Assembly (NCBI GenBank): GCA_900454475.1
Contig: UGSS01000002.1
Span: 1,011,605 to 1,075,604 of the forward strand
Length of the DNA: 64,000 nucleotides
Direction: 5' to 3'
From: [Pasteurella] mairii
GTDB lineage: Bacteria; Pseudomonadota; Gammaproteobacteria; Enterobacterales; Pasteurellaceae
Part shown: positions 61,867 to 64,000 of the stretch, one piece after another
Position numbering within the stretch: position 1 is the stretch's first letter
Layout of the letters: every line of letters starts with the position of its first letter
Translations under genes and position numbers: made by a program
Notes under the pieces: generated by a model
Told to the model about the DNA's origin: nothing
Seen by the model: only the letters and a program-made list of their open reading frames with translations
Database searches by the model: none

Positions 61867-63165
61867 TTAAGATTTAACATCCTCATTAATAATTTCAGAA
61901 AAAACCTGTAACCCTTGTGAATTACCGCTTTTTACCATTTTTTGGATGACTTGTGTCGGCTGATGTAATAATTTATTGGTTAATTTATGGCTCAATTCCT
62001 GCAACACTTGCGGCGCATTTTCTCCTTGTTGCAAGGATTGTAACGCTTTTTCCAATAAATCTTGACGAATTTGCTCCGCACTTTCACGATAAGTCCGAAT
62101 TAAACCGGAAGATTGACGCACTTTCAACCATTCAAAAAAGTCTTCATTTTCTTGCGCAATAATGGCTTCCGCTTGTTTCGAGGCCTGTTCTCGTTGGTTA
62201 AGATTGTGCTGAATAATATGCTGCAAATCGTCCACTGTATAATGATAAACGCTTTCTAGTTTTCCGGCATTTTCATCCACATCACGCGGCACTGCAATAT
62301 CCACAATCAACATAGGTTTATTTTTGCGCTTTTTCTGCGCCTGTTTCACCATGTCATCATCAATCAACACATTTGGGCTGCCCGTAGAGGTTATCACAAT
62401 ATCCGCTTGATTCAGCGCACCTTGTAGCCCCTCCAAAGATAACACCGCAATAGCTTGTCGGCTTTCTAGCTTTTCAACCAAGGCTTGGGCGCGACTTAAG
62501 GTACGATTAGCTATCGTCAATTGCTTAACCCCATGGCGCAATAAATGGCGACTGACTAACTCAATCATCTCCCCCGCGCCCACCAACAAGATATTTAAAT
62601 TACTTAATTTTTCAAAAATTTGGCGGGCTAAACTACAAGCGGCATAAGCGACCGACACCGCATTTTCGCCAATCTGCGTCTCACTGCGTACACGTTTCGC
62701 CGTTGAAAAAGTTTTCTGAAATAAGCGCGAAAATTCGCTCGACATGGTATGTTGGTAATATTGCTCGCTCACTTGATAGGCTTGTTTCACCTGCCCAAGA
62801 ATTTGCGGCTCGCCTAGAATTAACGAGTCCAATCCGCAAGCGACGCGCATTAAATGGTTAGTGGCATCTTGATTATATTCGCTATATAAACAATTAGTTA
62901 GCTCATTTGCATTAAGTTGATGAATATCAGCAAACCATGAAATACAACGATCCAACCAATCTTGATCCTGTGATGGTGCCACATTGCGGTTATGGAAATA
63001 CACTTCGGTTCGGTTGCACGTCGATAAAATCACCGCGCTGTCTGCTAAGGCGGATTGTGTCAATTGCTGCAACGCCAAAAGCCGCTTATCGTCGGAAAAG
63101 GAGACTTTTTCACGCACTGCAACAGAGGCGGTTTTGTGATTAATACCTAATGCTAAAATTGCCAT
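61867..63165 (-). CDS. hemA: Glutamyl-tRNA reductase
   Basis: A 432-residue NADPH enzyme that makes glutamate semialdehyde for haem. The catalytic cysteine is Cys50 in [12 protein letters not shown]; the specificity segment [20 protein letters not shown], the Rossmann motif [16 protein letters not shown] and the dimer helix at the C-terminus follow. ATG 63165 gives the family N-terminus [13 protein letters not shown]. Confidence 0.96.
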   Translation of the reverse strand: MAILALGINHKTASVAVREKVSFSDDKRLLALQQLTQSALADSAVILSTCNRTEVYFHNRNVAPSQDQDWLDRCISWFADIHQLNANELTNCLYSEYNQDATNHLMRVACGLDSLILGEPQILGQVKQAYQVSEQYYQHTMSSEFSRLFQKTFSTAKRVRSETQIGENAVSVAYAACSLARQIFEKLSNLNILLVGAGEMIELVSRHLLRHGVKQLTIANRTLSRAQALVEKLESRQAIAVLSLEGLQGALNQADIVITSTGSPNVLIDDDMVKQAQKKRKNKPMLIVDIAVPRDVDENAGKLESVYHYTVDDLQHIIQHNLNQREQASKQAEAIIAQENEDFFEWLKVRQSSGLIRTYRESAEQIRQDLLEKALQSLQQGENAPQVLQELSHKLTNKLLHQPTQVIQKMVKSGNSQGLQVFSEIINEDVKS

Positions 63166-63305
63166 AAACGATTTGTAAATCAACCGCACTTTTAAGCGAT
63201 TGTTCCCACAAGAAAAAATAAAACAAATAAAGATACGTTATTCTAATCCAATTATAGCCCATTGAGCAAATTTAACTGGCACTTTAGCCAAGCATTCGTC
63301 CATCT

Positions 63306-64000
63306 TTAAAAATTATCTTTCGCTTTACGCCATGCCACAAACTGTGCAACATCTCGAGCTACCAAAAATGGGTTAATTTGCATCTCCAATCCTAAGGTTG
63401 TCGGCAAACTTGGCTGATTTTTCGTCCGCAACCTTTGCACCAATTTAAGCTGATTTGCCACCGCACATTTATTCTCCATCACCGTCAACGCAAACGCCAA
63501 ATTACTCAAGGTATATTCATGCGCCGCACAAACAAGGGTACTTTCCGGCAATTGTTTTAAGCGCTGCAAAGATTGGTACATTTGCTCATAATCGCCAGTA
63601 AAAACCCGACCACAGCCGGCAGAAAATAAGGTATCACCGCAAAATAAATGCCCATCCACCACAAAACTCAAATGCCCAGCGGTATGCCCTCCCGTCGGTA
63701 AAATTTGAATTTGGTAATGTGGCGTCGTAATTTGCCCACTTTCCACAATATGTGTCACGCCATGAGCTTGTGCTTCTGCCGGTCCATACACCGGCACTTG
63801 CGGAAAATGGCGGGCAAATTCAGCAATACCGGCGGTATGATCGCTGTGATAATGCGTGATCAATACCGCTTCCGGCACTAATTGATACTGCATAAAATAA
63901 CGTAATAATACATCAGCTTCCGCCACATCTACTACAATCACCGGTAAATCTTCTCGTCTATAAAGCCAAATATAGTTATCATTAAGTGCAGGAATTGGAA
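63306..64000 (-). CDS. gloB: Hydroxyacylglutathione hydrolase (glyoxalase II), 5' end outside window
   Basis: A metallo-beta-lactamase-fold enzyme that hydrolyses S-lactoylglutathione. Zinc motif THYHSDH, then TGGHTAGHLSF, FCGDTLFSAGCGR and CAAHEYTLSNL. The frame runs past the window end with IPALNDNYIWLYRRED, the family N-terminus, so only about the first three to five residues are missing. Confidence 0.94.
   Translation of the reverse strand, partial: PIPALNDNYIWLYRREDLPVIVVDVAEADVLLRYFMQYQLVPEAVLITHYHSDHTAGIAEFARHFPQVPVYGPAEAQAHGVTHIVESGQITTPHYQIQILPTGGHTAGHLSFVVDGHLFCGDTLFSAGCGRVFTGDYEQMYQSLQRLKQLPESTLVCAAHEYTLSNLAFALTVMENKCAVANQLKLVQRLRTKNQPSLPTTLGLEMQINPFLVARDVAQFVAWRKAKDNF

Overview
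The window is chromosomal DNA of a Pasteurellaceae species. The Haemophilus/Aggregatibacter/Pasteurella-type DNA uptake sequence (AAGTGCGGT or its complement) recurs throughout, often as inverted pairs that double as terminators, and the housekeeping genes and their order (greA/dacB, csdA-csdE, fdxGHI-fdhE, ilvIH, a lysine riboswitch before an NhaC-type carrier) fit this family. I cannot name the species. No tRNA, rRNA or CRISPR array was seen.

Layout. (1) Positions 1 to about 16950 are the integrase-proximal part of an integrated phage-like element. It abuts the 3' end of guaA, with a P4-type tyrosine integrase and an AlpA-like protein at that end; the other end lies left of the window. It carries BrnTA and HicAB-type toxin-antitoxin modules, a recombination module (Gp157-like, DUF1071, SSB), two antirepressor-like proteins (BRO-N and KilA-N) and many small unknown genes. 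(2) 16952-22810: purine and biotin genes (guaA, guaB, birA), an arylamine N-acetyltransferase and small unknown genes. (3) 22927-37476: an ABC-2 exporter, epmC, htpX, dinB, ybjD, lysO, a dGTPase-like protein, lrgAB, a secreted nuclease, csdA-csdE and copA. (4) 37566-44325: the selenocysteine-containing formate dehydrogenase-N/O locus (fdhD, alpha, beta, gamma, fdhE). (5) 44417-49953: ybhA, greA, dacB, nrdA. (6) 49954-51880: an AT-rich scar holding a decayed MFS transporter where nrdB would usually lie. (7) 51881-64000: yeiH/yeiE, nagK, ribA, ilvIH, a riboswitch-controlled NhaC-type carrier, hns, purU, hemA and gloB (cut by the window edge).

The most unusual content is the regulatory architecture of the element. 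Eight plus-strand cassettes have the same plan: a sigma70 promoter starting TTGACA, a very short leader, an intrinsic terminator, a ribosome binding site, then a cargo gene. The last is a full phage P1-type C4 antisense-RNA leader in front of the KilA-N gene; the others look like reduced relatives. Three further intergenic regions each hold a 19-codon hydrophobic ORF on the minus strand whose peptide closely resembles Ibs toxins of E. coli, with an opposing sigma70 promoter and 5' hairpin suited to a Sib-like antisense RNA, and a downstream gene for a 62-67-residue ribbon-helix-helix-like protein. The three units are paralogous, and each sits directly before a cassette-driven cargo gene. This looks like a set of type I toxin-antitoxin-like modules coupled to a DNA-binding protein family, not present in the standard annotation of the genes around them.
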